From the NCBI GenBank assembly GCA_009599575.1, contig VWND01000037.1, positions 62,001 through 126,000 on the forward strand: a DNA stretch of 64,000 nt. The letters run 5' to 3'. Below, piece by piece: positions 35,355 to 47,889 of this stretch. Origin of the DNA: Blumeriella jaapii. Taxonomy: Eukaryota > Ascomycota > Leotiomycetes > Helotiales > Drepanopezizaceae. Every line of letters begins with the position of its first letter. The stretch's first letter is position 1. A model generated the notes under the pieces. It was not told where the DNA came from and did no database searches. It saw only the letters and a list, made by a program, of their open reading frames with translations. The translations under genes were made by a program, and so were the position numbers.

Positions 35355-37059
35355 CGAAGCAGATGAGCAGAGCAGCAGATAAGCGCATGGGCCGCACCGC
35401 GCCCAGCGCGCCAGCCGGACCGCATGTGCTGCACCGTACGGTCCAGTCCGGTCGAGTACAGACCAGTACGGTACCGGACGGTATTTACCATGGACGAGCG
35501 CGATGGAGCTAAATAGCTCATCAGCTAATTAGCCCGTGACAGGACGTTCGTTACGCGATGTGCAGTGCAGGCTGCACTAGGCGGCTCACATCGTCCCCCC
35601 CGCCGCGCCCACCGCGAACCACCCGGTACCGTATGGCAGAGACGTGACGGACATGACAGACATGACGGACAGACAGACAGACTGACTGACTGACAGACTG
35701 ACAGACAGCCGGGCAGACAGACGACCTCCACCGCGACCTCCACCTTGCCGAACGTGCCCCGACGCGTGCGTGAAGGGATGCGGTGGATGAGCAGGCCCGG
35801 TCGCCCATCTGGCATCTGGCATCTGGCATCTGGCCCATCCTTCCAGCCCCAAATCCACGCACCGACCATCATCGTCGACGATGGGGCCGAACCCTGACGC
35901 GCGAAGAAGAAGCCACCAGGAACCCACTCCCAAAATCCCTCACCGCGTCTTCGGCGCGGCGCCCGCTACCCGCGCCATCCAGCACATCCCGACCGGCCTT
36001 CCTTCACGCGATCCTGGGGCGGGTGCGTGTGTGTGTACGGGACAGAGGATGCGGGTGTGGGTGTGGGAGTGTGTGTTGTGTGTGTGTGTGTCTGGGATAG
36101 GGCTCGGAGCAAGCCGAGCGACGACGGAGGGACGCTGCTGGCGGCGTTCCGCGTGCGGCGGCCAGCGTCGCCCGTCCGCGCCGCCTCCACTCCGGCGGCC
36201 GCACAGGCGATTGAGTTCTCCGACGCGCGCCCCATCATTATCGCAGATGCCGTTCCCTTCCTGTCCGAGCGAGAGCGACGCTGGGCATGGCCTGGGGGGG
36301 GGGGGGGTGCAGCGTGCAGCGCGCGTCCGGGGCAGCGAGCAGCGGGCAGACCAGAAGGCAGAGGGCAGACAGGCCAGAGGGCAGACAGGCCAGAGGGCAG
36401 GCCCGAGGGCAGAGGGCAGAGGCCATAAACCAGAGGGGCCACGGTGCAGGACGGACTGTGTAGGCGAGCCCGGTGGGGACGTGGACGGTGTGTGATGTGA
36501 TGGGTGTGGGTGTAGGTGAGCGGTAGATGCGGTATGGCCAGGACGGTACATCCTGTACATGGTCGTCAGTGGAGTTGCGAGCCGAACGAGAGTTCGCGGC
36601 GAGAGCTAGAGCGGCGAGAGCGGCGAGGGGAGCGACGTGAGCCAGCGGAGCTACGTGAGCTAGACGACCTAGGCGAGCTACACGACCTAGGCGAGCTGCT
36701 CTGCACACACCAGATCGACTACCCACTGCACATCCATCCTTCAAAGCTGCAGTACAGGCGGGCTAGTCGCAGCGACTACGCTAGGTCGCCACGACAACGA
36801 CGAGAGGTGTAGGTGTGTCCTTCGACATGGCTCCCAACGTGCCACCGATGACATGGACGGGGATCATAGCTAGCATCCCCCCGGCCGTCGCGCTAGGCCC
36901 AACGGGGGAGGTAGGGGCATGCTTACGTGCGAGAGGCCTGGCGGCTCGTCTTGGCTTCTAGTCTCCCGCCGTAATCATCGACGTCGACACTAGTCCGCCG
37001 CGCTAAGGCTTGCTGCTCGCGCGGGCAGGACGGGTAATTAAAAGAAGCTCCCCCCGTGC

Positions 37060-37301
37060 ATCTTTCCTCGATCTCGTTTCTTCATCCCTTCTCTTCGTTC
37101 TTCTCCCTCCCTCGTTCCCCCCTCGCGTCTCTCCCCCCCTCCCCTCCCCTCTCCCCTCCCCCCCCCAATTGAGAAGAAGGAACTGCTTCCTTCCTCCCTC
37201 CCCTCGGCCGCCGCGCCTGCAATTGGCCGTTCAGCACCATTTTCTCCTCCATCACCACCACCACCACCACCTTCGTCCCCTTCCGGACGGCGACGGCCGC
37301 C
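37060..37301 (+). promoter_or_regulatory. Pyrimidine-rich leader/promoter of the H+-ATPase gene
   Basis: About 200 bp are almost pure C/T on the plus strand (CTCCCCTCCCCTCTCCCC and similar), then a (CAC)n run just before the start. CT-rich tracts next to the start are typical of highly expressed fungal genes. The start context GCCGCCATGG is optimal. Confidence 0.6.
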
Positions 37302-40300
37302 ATGGACGCCGAGAAGAACCTCCCGGCTGACGCGCCGCGGGTCAACGACAACCAGGACCTGGGCGAGTACGGCAACCTCGTCAAGTACATCTCCAACTAC
37401 CGTGACGGGCGCCGCGCCTCGGTCGCCGGCTCCATCTACGACGATGTGCCCAAGAAGAAGTGGTGGCAGTTTGGCAAGAAGCAGGAGATTGGCGGCAACG
37501 GCAGCTTCGACGCCCCCGAGGAGTGGCTGACGACCGACTGGAAGCAGGGTCTGTCGACCGCCGAGGTCGAGGCGCGCCGCAAGAAGACCGGCTTCAACGA
37601 GTTGACCACCGAGAAGGAGAACCTGTTCTACAAGTTCCTCGGCTTCTTCACCGGTCCCATTCTCTATGGTAAGCAAGCACGCGCGCCCCCACGCGATCCC
37701 CTTCTCCATTGGCCCCCCGGCACATGATTTCGGGATGGGCTTCCGAGGTCGAGGGAGGGATGCCGCGGCCCGGATGGCGGCGCGCCCATGGGCCTGGTCC
37801 CCCGAAGAGCGATGCTAACGCGCCGGCAGTCATGGAAATCGCTGTCCTGTTGGCAGCCGGTCTGCGTCAATGGATCGATTTCGGTGTGATCATCGGTATC
37901 CTGATGCTCAACGCCGTCGTGGGATGGTACCAGGAGAAGCAGGCTGCCGACGTCGTCGCCAGTCTGAAGGGAGACATCGCCATGCGCACCACCGTCGTCC
38001 GCAACGGGGTCGAGGAAGAGATCAAGGCGCGCGAGCTGGTCCCCGGTGACATTGTAAGTCCCACCGTGCCCCGCGGCCCCACGGGTCCGTGAGAACCTCG
38101 CTCGCAGGCTGACCCGTCGCGCGCAGATCATCATCGAAGACGGTCAAGTGGTCCCCGGTGACGCCCGCATCATCTCGGCCTACGACAACCCCAACGGTTA
38201 CCAGGAGTACCTCCGCGAGCTCGAGGCCCAGGCCGGCGAGTCAGCGGTGGAGAAGAACGAGGACGACGACGAGTTGGAACACAAGCACGGCTCGGGCTAC
38301 GCGCTCCTCGCCATCGATCAATCGGCCATGACCGGAGAATCCCTTGCCGTCGACAAGTACGTCGCCGATGTCATCTACTACACTACCGGCTGCAAGCGTG
38401 GCAAGGCCTACGCCATCATCACCCACTCGGCCAAGATGTCTTTCGTCGGCCGCACCGCATCGCTCGTCTCGGGCGCCAAGGACCAAGGACATTTCAAGGC
38501 CATCATGAACTCCATCGGCACGTCGCTCCTGGTCCTCGTCGTCGGTTGGATCCTCGCCGCCTGGATTGGAGGCTTCCGCCACTTGCAGATCGCCACCCCC
38601 GAGGACTCGTCCAACAACCTGCTCCACTACGCCCTGATCTTGTTGATTGTCGGTGTTCCGGTCGGTCTGCCGGTCGTCACCACGACCACGCTGGCCGTCG
38701 GTGCCGCCTATCTCGCCGAGGAGAAGGCCATCGTGCAGAAGCTCACCGCGATCGAGTCGCTTGCTGTAAGTCGTGCCCCACGCCCCCTCCACCCCGTGTC
38801 CCGTCTCGCCCTGCGGCCGTGAATGGCCTCGTGTCGTGCGCCGTCGCGCGCGGTCCTGGTCGCTGGTGCGGTCGGGCGCGGAAGGATCGCCGGCCCCGGT
38901 CTTCACGTGTGTCTTGCGTGCCAGAGACGCTGCCAAACCGTCGCGCCGGGCTAACGATCGTGTGCAGGGTGTCGATGTTTTGTGCTCCGACAAGACCGGT
39001 ACGCTGACCGCCAATCAACTGTCGATCCGTGAGCCCTTCGTCGCCGATGGCGTCGACGTCAACTGGATGATGGCCGTCGCCGCTCTCGCTTCGTCCCACA
39101 ACGTCAAGTCCCTGGATCCCATCGACAAGGTCACCATCTTGACCCTGAAGCGTTACCCACGGGCCAAGGAGATCCTCTCGCAAGGCTGGAAGACGGAGAA
39201 CTTCACCCCCTTCGACCCGGTGTCCAAGCGCATCACGGCCATCGTGGTCAAGGATGGCGTCCGCTACACATGTGCCAAGGGTGCCCCCAAGGCTATCCTC
39301 AAGCTGTCTGACTGCTCCGTCGAGGACGCCAACATGTACAAGGCCAAGACCACCGAGTTCGCCCGCCGTGGTTTCCGTTCGCTCGGTGTCGCGGTTCAAG
39401 AGGGTGATGGCCCTTGGCAATTGCTCGGCATGCTTCCCATGTTCGACCCCCCTCGTGAAGACACGGCCTCCACCATCGCTGAAGCCCAGGTCCTCGGTCT
39501 GTCCGTCAAGATGTTGACTGGTGACGCCATTGCCATTGCCAAGGAGACGTGCAAGATGCTCGCCCTCGGCACCAAGGTCTACAACTCGGAGCGTCTCATT
39601 CACGGTGGCCTCTCCGGCACCACCCAGCACGATCTGGTTGAGAAGGCTGATGGATTCGCCGAGGTTTTCCCCGAGCACAAGTACCAGGTCGTCGAGATGC
39701 TGCAACAGCGTGGCCACTTGACCGCCATGACCGGAGACGGAGTCAACGATGCCCCCTCCCTCAAGAAGTCCGACTGTGGTATCGCGGTCGAAGGTGCCAC
39801 CGAAGCCGCTCAGGCCGCTGCTGATATCGTCTTCCTCGCTCCTGGTCTGTCCACGATTGTCTCTGCCATCAAGATTGCCCGTCAGATTTTCCAGCGCATG
39901 AAGGCATACATCCAATACCGTATCGCGCTCTGCCTGCACTTGGAGATCTACCTCGTCACTTCCATGATCATCATCAACGAGACCATCCGCGCCGAGCTCA
40001 TCGTCTTCCTCGCTCTCTTTGCTGATTTGGCCACCATTGCCATCGCCTACGACAACGCGCACTTTGAGCAACGTCCCGTCGAGTGGCAACTCCCCAAGAT
40101 CTGGATCATCTCCGTCGTCCTCGGCATACTCTTGGCTCTCGGTACCTGGGTTATCCGTGGCGCCTTGTTCGTCCCCAACGGTGGCATCATCAACAACTTT
40201 GGCTCCATCCAGGGTATCCTGTTCCTCCAGGTCTCCCTCACCGAGAACTGGCTCATCTTTGTCACTCGTGGATACGAGACCTGGCCATCCTGGCAGCTCA

Positions 40301-40686
40301 TCGGCGCCATCTTCGGTGTCGATGTCCTCTCCACCCTCTTCACCGTCTTCGGATGGTTGACCGGTGGTGTAGGTGAGCCCTCCAACCCCGTCACCCGCAA
40401 CCGGCTCCTGTCCGACGATGGACGCACGTCCATTGTCACCGTCGCCATTGTCTGGTGCTACTCGATCGGGGTCTCGATTGTGATTGCCATTGCCTACTAC
40501 CTGCTCAACCGCATGTCTTGGTTGGACAACCTCGGACGCGCCAAGCGCAGCCGCGCCGACACCCAGATGGAGAACATCCTCTCTCACCTGAGCAAGGTCG
40601 CCATCGCACACGAGAAGGACGAGGCGACGGGTGGCAGCAGATGGCACCTCACCCCCAAGGCCACCGAGGCCGAGGAAGATGACTAG
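37302..40686 (+). CDS. PMA1: Plasma-membrane H+-transporting ATPase (P2-type)
   Basis: Pumps protons out of the cell with ATP, making the gradient that drives uptake by carriers such as the hexose transporter at 15.4 kb. Four exons: 37302-37668, 37830-38053, 38127-38765, 38968-40686; product 982 aa. Motifs in order: GPILYVMEIAVLLAAGLRQW (first membrane pair), MTGES (about 265-269), IVGVPVGLPVV (TM4), CSDKTGTLT with the phosphorylated Asp near 418, MLTGDAIAIAKETC and TGDGVNDAPSLKKSDCG (hinge). The C-terminal regulatory tail is unusual: where fungal PMA1 proteins end near QRVSTQHEK, this one reads SKVAIAHEK and then runs on for about 27 residues to an acidic end (TEAEEDD). The phosphorylated Ser-Thr pair is therefore replaced by Ala-Ile. 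It may be a PMA2-like paralogue. The 689-aa antisense frame is a shadow. Confidence 0.95.
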
Positions 40687-43600
40687 ACGGCTCAGCCTGT
40701 CTCGGTTGTGTTCTTGGGCAGTGTATCTACCTGGTCTGAACTTGGGATCTGCCGTTGCATATTGGGAGGTCTCTAGTGTAATTACTTGGCATCGCTTCCA
40801 TGTGTCTACCAAAATGTCTCAGATTTTCTTCATTTTCACAGGATAGAGGTTTCTCGTTTATTTTTCTTTGTCCCTTGCCCCGAGGTGTCAGGGGTGATAC
40901 CACGCATTTTGTAGGCTTTCAATAAGATAATTAATACATACGTACGTACCAACTCCCTCGCCGGTGACTTGACTCAGAATGCCCTCTCCCACGTGGCGAC
41001 GGTCCCCGCGTGTCTCTTCTGCTTCGATCCCGTGTGCCGTCCCGTGCTCCGCCGTGCTGTGTCCGGTACTGTCCCGTCCATCCATCCATACGTCCACCCA
41101 TCCCCATCCGCTATGCTCGCTCTGCTGCTTGGGATGTGTGTGCCGTGCGTCTTTCTTCCCCCCGACTGACCGCTCTGGGGTATTCGTGCTTTGCTTTGCC
41201 GTTGGGGTTTTTTTTTTTTTTTTTTGTTCTAAAATTTTTTTTTTTCCTCTTGTCTTCTGATTTTTTTTAATCTATTTTTGTTCCTGTGGGAGGGGGGGGG
41301 AAGGAGGGGGGGGAAGGAGGGTTTGATCGGTTTTTTTTACATTGAGTTTTTTTACATCAGGTTTTTTCCATCAGATTTTTTCCATCAGGTTTTTAACAAT
41401 CGGGTTTTTTACTCATTTCTCAACTGGCTTCTCAACCGGATCATTCATCAGGTTCTTTTTCTTTTCTTTTTATTATCATTATCCTGTTTTTGGATAGGGC
41501 GGGGCGGGTGGACTTTTTTCTCGCTCATCTTTCCTCGTTCAAGTACTTATTTGTGCGAGTTCCCCTCTCGGATGGGCCACCGTTGGGAGGGAGCAGAGAG
41601 TAGTGTGGCACGCACGCACGCACGCCTCGCTTGGAGAAGGGGGTGTGTGGTTGTTTGTTTACTTGGTGGTTGGTGGCACCCCCCCGGCAGTGGCAGTGGC
41701 AGTGGCAGTCAGTTGCACCTCATTCCTGACGCCCTGGCGGCCGTCTCTGCCTTCCTGAAGATCGTCCATCTCTTGCACGTCTTGCGACGTTCGGGGATGG
41801 ATCGAGCGTCGTGCAACGCCTACCACGGTGGTGGTGGTGATGGTGATGGTCGTCGCGTGGCAGTCCCAGGCAGCGGCCGTGAGGGCGAGCGTCGTGGCTC
41901 CCGGGGTGGATGGGTGGGTAGGTAGGTAGGTAGGTAGGTAGGTAGGTAGGTAGGTAGGGCTTGAACCCTCCCTCTCTGGCTGGGGTTTGAGAGGTGGGTA
42001 GGAGGGTGGCGAGAATGGGGGAATGGGGGGATGGGGAATGGGGAATTGGGAATGGGGGTGGGGGGTGGGGAAATGGGAAATGGGAAATGGATGATGTGAT
42101 GGTGATGGTGATGGTGATGGTCATGGGATCATTTCATGATGGGCATTTTCGGTTCGTCGATGGGTGGGTGGATCATGACGATAATGATGATCATGATAAT
42201 GACGATGATGTGGTGATAGTTGGTAGGTTTGGCGTAGTACAGTAGGTGCGTTCATGATAGGGTGCGCGGGTCGGCTGCGTGGGTGGTGCATGTCGTCGGT
42301 ATGGTATGGCTTCATCTGCTCTGATCTGGTCCGCGCCGGCTAGCTAATTCCTTTACTTAGGTAGGTAGCTTACTATACCTTTGGCTGATGGAAAACGAAC
42401 AAGCAGGTACATACAGCAAGCAAGCGGGTTGAGAATTCGCTGGCACAGACTATCTTCCTGCCTGCTACGCCAGTCCGTGAACGATCTTCCTTCCTCCTGC
42501 GCCTTCACATCTTCTGTCTCGCGCCTTTGGCTTCCTGTTCATTTCCCTGACCTGCTCCGTTCTGCGCTGCCTTGCGGATTAGATCGGACCGACCCAACGA
42601 GATAGATAGACAGATTAAAAATCAACACAGCCGGCTCAGCTCGACCGAGCCTAGCTTGAAAACAGGAGAACTAAGTCGGTAAGTAGGAACGCTATTAGGC
42701 ACGTGGTGGATGGCAAAAGTCGCATAATCATCGGCTAGCTCGCTCGTTCGTTCGTTCGTTCCCGCTTTTTCTTCAACAGACGGGCGGGAACACATTTTGG
42801 GGGGGGGGGGGGGGCAATGGGTGAAGAATTGAGGTGTGGCAAGTGGTAAGTACCAAAGGAAGGTCTTGTACTGTAGGGAAAGGATTGTAAAATTGGTGGA
42901 AGCAGATGTTAGTGCCCTGCTGCCACTGTACGTCCCGTGGCTAGTGTCAATATTTTGTGCTGTGTGGCTAGGGACATTACTACATGGTACCGTAAATACA
43001 TCATGCCCAGTGTTTCGTTGTCCTTTTTGCTCACTCTTCCTCTTGCCTCTCTGCTTGCTTCCTTGCTCACATCTTCTCCTTCTGTCTCGTATCTTGCTGC
43101 CGATAGCCACTTCCCCACAAAGTAAGAAGTGAAGCAAAGCCCATCAATTGCCTTTCTCTCCTTGCTGGATATCGAGTTATGGATTTGGTGAGATGTCAAT
43201 CAGCGGCAGGGAGAGAGGAAGGGTGGGCTTGGCCTCCGTCTTGTGTCTTTCTCAGCCGATGTTTTATTTACAGCATCACAAAAAATCCCGAATTCCTTTT
43301 CGTTGATTGGGAACCTGGGATTCTAACTCGTAACATGTGTGCGGGGTCCATCAATTTGAATCGAAAGAAATGGCTGCGTTCGAGGTGGTGATGACTGCTT
43401 GGGTAGCTGGCGTGTAAATTACAGGAAAGCCGCGATGGACGGTGATGTCCGGGTTTCTCATCCGTTCATGTCTATCAATCTCAAGAGAAACGGTCGGGAC
43501 AGCGTGGAAATTCTCATTCTACAGCGTCTTGGTGCATACCAGTCTGCGAAACGTTCTCTTCTACAGTTCATCCTTTTCCCGGACCGGGATGCGCAAGATC

Positions 43601-45646
43601 AGGATCTCGCTACAGAAATCCCGTTTAAATCCCAAACATGTGTTCTGGGGGCTCTGGGCTTATTTCCAACGGAAGAAAATGGAAGCGCCTTTGCTTCACG
43701 ATTGATTGATTTTATTTTGTAGTTCGCAGTCTCCATTCCCTTTTGCTTGTAGTATATCGATTTGAAACTAGGGCTGCTTCTTCACGTGGATTGGTTTAGC
43801 TGTTAGCCTTTTTCATCGCAGGCAATTTTTTTTTACGTCAGCGACATTCCTGCATCTCATCCTCTATCCCAAAAGGAGAAACGTAAAGTCAAAAGCGAAG
43901 CTTGCGACAAATCTTACCTAAGGTCGATCCTCTCGACAATCAGTCCTCAGCTTAGCATGCCTCCTTCGATTTGAGAGGTCATAAAAAACATGGATGGCGT
44001 CCCTCTTCGCTTAGCACGAACGTGGACACGGGAATCAAGCCCTGCAGGACCACAAAGGTACCCAGCGACAACTCATCCAACTCTGACTCCCCTACTGTGT
44101 TGATATAGAGATCCGGTCTCCACACGCATAGGCATAAGCACGCCACTCGGTCTTGCACATAATCGTCGACGACGGGAAGGCCCGGGTGGCTACGAGTTCA
44201 CGAGGGTAAACATGGCGAGGAAGAGGAGAAGGAGAGAAGTGAAAAGATACGATCAAAGGGCCTGGACTTTCTGGATTTCGACATTTTCACCGTGGGTGAG
44301 CCGGGATCTCGCTTATCGTGTTTTTTTTTCGATTGAGGATATACTCGTTTGTAGTTCTCGCTAATTCCAGTGGTACACTTGTCGCGCAGCGAGATCGGCG
44401 TATTAGAAGGACGGCTCATTTTTTTTCTTTCGGATATCGTGCCATTCCATCGAGCATCGCATCCCTACAAAACGGCTTTGGAGGGTGTATGAGGGATGTT
44501 GGTTTCTTCAACTCTTACTCTTGCTTAGCTAGCACGACCCTATGCCCTAGCGCCCAGAACGGAATCGATCTCTTCAAGACACCTTTGCGATCGTCACTTC
44601 GACGGCAGAACAAATGGGCCGTCGCTTGGGCTCAGAAACAACGCCGTTCAGTCCAGAATCTAAGTACAGACTGGCCGCTTTTCCAACCGCGAAACTGGAG
44701 CCAACAATCGCAGACCACATCGACCGACACCTGTGGTGCCAGAGACACCCCGGCCTGACTTTGCGCGTCGTGCGCAGAAACGAAGTCGGCCATTTCCGTC
44801 GGTCCAGCGCCGACGCAATAGGCGGGTGTATAACGTCCGTCCGTTTGTCGTTTTCGCATGCACTCTCCAGCAAGAACCTAGCATCACGGTGCACCCCTCT
44901 ACCCGCTTCCCTCCTCACGCAGCGGTACATACTGAATAACCCGCACGACAGTCCGTGGCTCCAACCAAGCTGCCAAAGCACATGGCCGATGAACAGCAGC
45001 TCCATCGTGCGCGGCATGGTCCACGCTAGGCGGCTGGCTGGCTGCGTGAGGAACCACTCTTCTCGTCGACGGGATCCCATGGATCCATCCATCCAGCTGG
45101 CCGTCGATCGCGGAGTAGGAAAAGCCGTGGTTGGGATGTTCCGGAAGTAAAGGCTGGTACTGCCTCTGTTGGTGACTGGAAGCGAGTTCGTGTATCTGGC
45201 GAAGGCGTTCCTGGCGTAATTGCTATCCCAGAGACATCTGGAGGGTTAGTGGTGCCGGCCTGACGGAGGCGAGAAGTAACAAGGGCGCCATCGCGTGAGT
45301 GGCAGGGCTTGACGAGTTAGCTTGTCTGCGTAGTGGAGCAGCAATGGAATTATTTGACATGTTGAAAGATGGCGATGGTGTCCCGAATTGCTTGGCTGGG
45401 TGCTTCTGGTACCCTCCAACAAGATCTGTGTCGACGACGTATGTGCAATCTTGTGAATTAATACTACTTTCGGGGTAAACTAGAGTTCATGATCAGGTTC
45501 TCCTCGTTGGACCAGACCCATGATCGCTCTTCCAAACCTGTCTGCGAGTGCCACAGACGGAATGGGATGACTGGCAAGAATGTTGGAAGTTCTCTTCAAC
45601 GCGAGTCGTTAGCTATTCTTTGTGTCTACACGACACAGCCTCTGGC
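40687..45646. other. Intergenic, repeat-rich, no supported gene
   Basis: Contains T-runs (41208-41275), a series of imperfect TTTTTTACATCAGG/TTTTTCCATCAGG units (41330-41410), G-runs, ATG/GAT repeats (42090-42210) and a G14 run (42799-42814). The overlapping frames at 44574-45150 on both strands have no recognisable domain. Confidence 0.4.
41917..41958. repeat. (GGTA)n microsatellite
   Basis: Ten or so uninterrupted GGTA units. Confidence 0.9.
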
Positions 45647-47889
45647 TCAATGCTCCCACCCCCAAGCTTTCTTCATCTGCTTCTGGATCGCTTCGGTCGG
45701 CCTCGCGTGCGCTCTCTGCGTCTCCGCAAGTACAGTGATGATGGCTTCCTGCTCGAGCTTGTCGTCGCAGCGGTCGCCACCTGTACACGACCCGGTTCAA
45801 TCAGCTCTGCTAGGTACCCTCGATGGTTCCGCGGTACAAACTCACATATCGCTATGCCCATGCAGGCGGTGAACATTCCTGGGGCAGTGCCGCGGTTCGA
45901 CCTGGAGACCACGCGAGTTAACAATCGCCAAATCAGGATGAGCGGATACGCTCCTCGCGTGTCTCCGGAAAGCTACAGTGAGGAGTCGGAGCGGAGCTTT
46001 CGATCTTACATGCCAATGCCGCAGAGCTCACGGAGTATGTCCAGCGTTTCGTTCTTCAGAGACACCTCTGCCGGGTTTCGGCTCCTCCCAACTCGAGGTA
46101 AGCGCGGGTCATGGGTCAGCAGTAGAATCTGCGCAAGTTTGTGATGTTGGATGCCGATGATGTGGCATGGATGTGTTTGCCGGATCTCGGGAAACACTTG
46201 AGGGGGGAGTGCTAAACCAGTTCGCTTTCTTGTAGTAGTACGGAGTGAAGGATGGTGGCTTTTTAAATTGCCATTCGTCGCTATAGCCTCTCAGCTTGTC
46301 CCATTCTGCTACCAGCACGCCGGTCTGGCTGAAGCAGCAGTTCAACACATCTGCTAGTTGAACGACGGCTCGATTTGCCCAGCCGAAATCGCTGACCTGA
46401 TTGAAGGACCGGTCGATGAGACAGGCATTGATGTCAATCTGGATCGGTGCCTCGGCGATGGTGGCGACGTAGATCTCCTGCCGTAGACCAACCCAAAAAG
46501 CCGCTTCGCTGAGCCCACCTCGCATGATGTATTCGCCGTTGTTCCGGACGAAACTTTGGATCCCAGACAGGTGGCTGAGTCCTTGTTTCCCCGTATCAAG
46601 CACTGCGCAGACTTGAGCGAGCGGTTCATCACGAGCCTCTGATGGAACTTACGCTCGATCTCTTCTAGGACCCGAAGGACAATCATGGTGGCGAGTAGAG
46701 TCTCGTCCGAGCAGATGCTTTCGTGGCTAAGAGCGGGAATCAGTATCTCGAGGCATTTGTGATGGTATCGATGTGACGCGGCTCTGTCGTATTTGACAGT
46801 AAGGCTCAGGTGTCGCGCGGATAGGGCAAATATGGCATTTAGTAGAACTGGACACGTGCCAGCACGTCTGGGAACCTCCACTTGAAAGTGTCGATTTGGA
46901 TCGCAAAGGTCAAGCTGCGGGCGCAGATCAGCAGTAGAGCATCATCCGCCACCGAGTGTTGGGGGCTTACCCATCTGCCAAGTTTCAACACATAGTGCTG
47001 GAACAAATCGGCTTCTTCAGGGTCCTGGAGTGGCCAGACGGTTTTGTCAGAGTAAATTGATACAGGAGCTTTTGGAACGGTCAGCCATGACTCGTCGTTA
47101 AGTAAGAGCGACTAGCCTCTTGATATATCTCTTACCGGCGATACGAGAGCCGGGAGGAAGACGTTGTGAACGACATGTGAGATGTTGGGAGTAGGCTCGA
47201 CTGGCCCCCGACGAGCGTCTGAGGCTCCGTCCGGGGAACTGTGGAAAGAGGACAGAGGAGAAGTCGTATACTCGGCTCGGTGCAAGTGGTTTCCAATCGG
47301 CGTGATTGGCGAGGTTTTTCGACTCTCCTCAGACTTTGGTGTAAACCGTCTGATGTCTTCTTCTTCCGAACCAGAGTCGTCAGAATTCGCCGACCCGACA
47401 TCCTGCTCCATGACAAACATCGCTGATAGAAACGGTCAGCTGGATATCTTCTCGGTGGGAGAACCTACTGTCACTAACTCGCGGCAATCGAACCCATGGC
47501 TGATCTGGTTGATAAGAGTCTATCGCGCACTTTAGCCACTGCCACTGCCACCGCGACGCGAACAGAGTTCCTTACGCTTGTAGTTGCGGTACGGTCGACC
47601 CCAGATGCATTCTATGCCATTGGGCAAGCATCGTCCGCATACAGGTGTAACTCTGTCACCTACGGCACGTCAGCACGTGCACCTTGTTACACTCTGTCAA
47701 AGTCTCTCGGTCGCTTTGGGCGACGCAGACAGGAGTTCGTGGACGTACAGCGCAAATGCCTTCTTCTGCACTCCTGGCTGCGAGGGAGAGGTGAGGTTAG
47801 CTGGAATTCTGCACCCAGGGCCACCCCCAACACGGGCTGTACTGTATGTACAGTACATGGATCGGCACCTACCATCCCGACCCCGCCAT
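45647..47889 (-). CDS. Zn2Cys6 (ARCA-like) transcription factor with a one-base frameshift
   Basis: Nuclear regulator by family. Ten exons on the minus strand: 47873-47889, 47749-47777, 47576-47659, 47469-47504, 47136-47422, 46971-47090, 46653-46914, 46010-46602, 45846-45901, 45647-45780. The first three exons build the zinc cluster: MAGSG-CQECRRRHLRC-DRVTPV-CGRCLPNGIEC, C-x2-C-x6-C-x6-C-x2-C-x6-C. Later exons give the fungal_trans_2 region: VFLPALVSP, WPLQDPEEADLFQHYV, LDLCDPNRHFQVEVPRRA, LLNAIFALSARHLSL, WANRAVVQLADVLNCCF, CHIIGIQHHKLAQILL, and the family C-terminus GDRCDDKLEQEA...KKAWGW. All introns fit in phase except that exon 8 is one base too long: the frame changes within or near a G6 run at 46202-46207. 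With five G the frame would be continuous. So the gene is either freshly inactivated, polymorphic, or affected by a sequence error. Confidence 0.8.

Larger units (their letters stand above)
32451..37059. other. Gene desert dominated by GTAC palindromes and simple repeats
   Basis: No gene supported. Repeated blocks of TACAGTAC, GTACTGTAC, TACCGTACC and CATACATAC occur near 32465, 32760, 32840, 33085, 33205-33290, 33515-33555, 34310-34350, 34500-34570, 35005-35070 and 35395-35480. Other repeats are GACAGACAGACTGACTGAC (35668-35705), CATCTGG x4 (35806-35834) and a GAGGGCAGA-type repeat (36355-36420). Many long overlapping frames here have no domain. Confidence 0.5.

Noticed and set aside
38743..40812. 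689-aa frame on the minus strand
   Set aside because: It lies opposite the main exon of the H+-ATPase. Its Asp/Gly/Glu-rich content is the mirror of GC-rich codon bias, with no domain.
44574..45150. Overlapping 170-180 aa frames on both strands
   Set aside because: No domain on either strand, frames open on both, no splice or start support.
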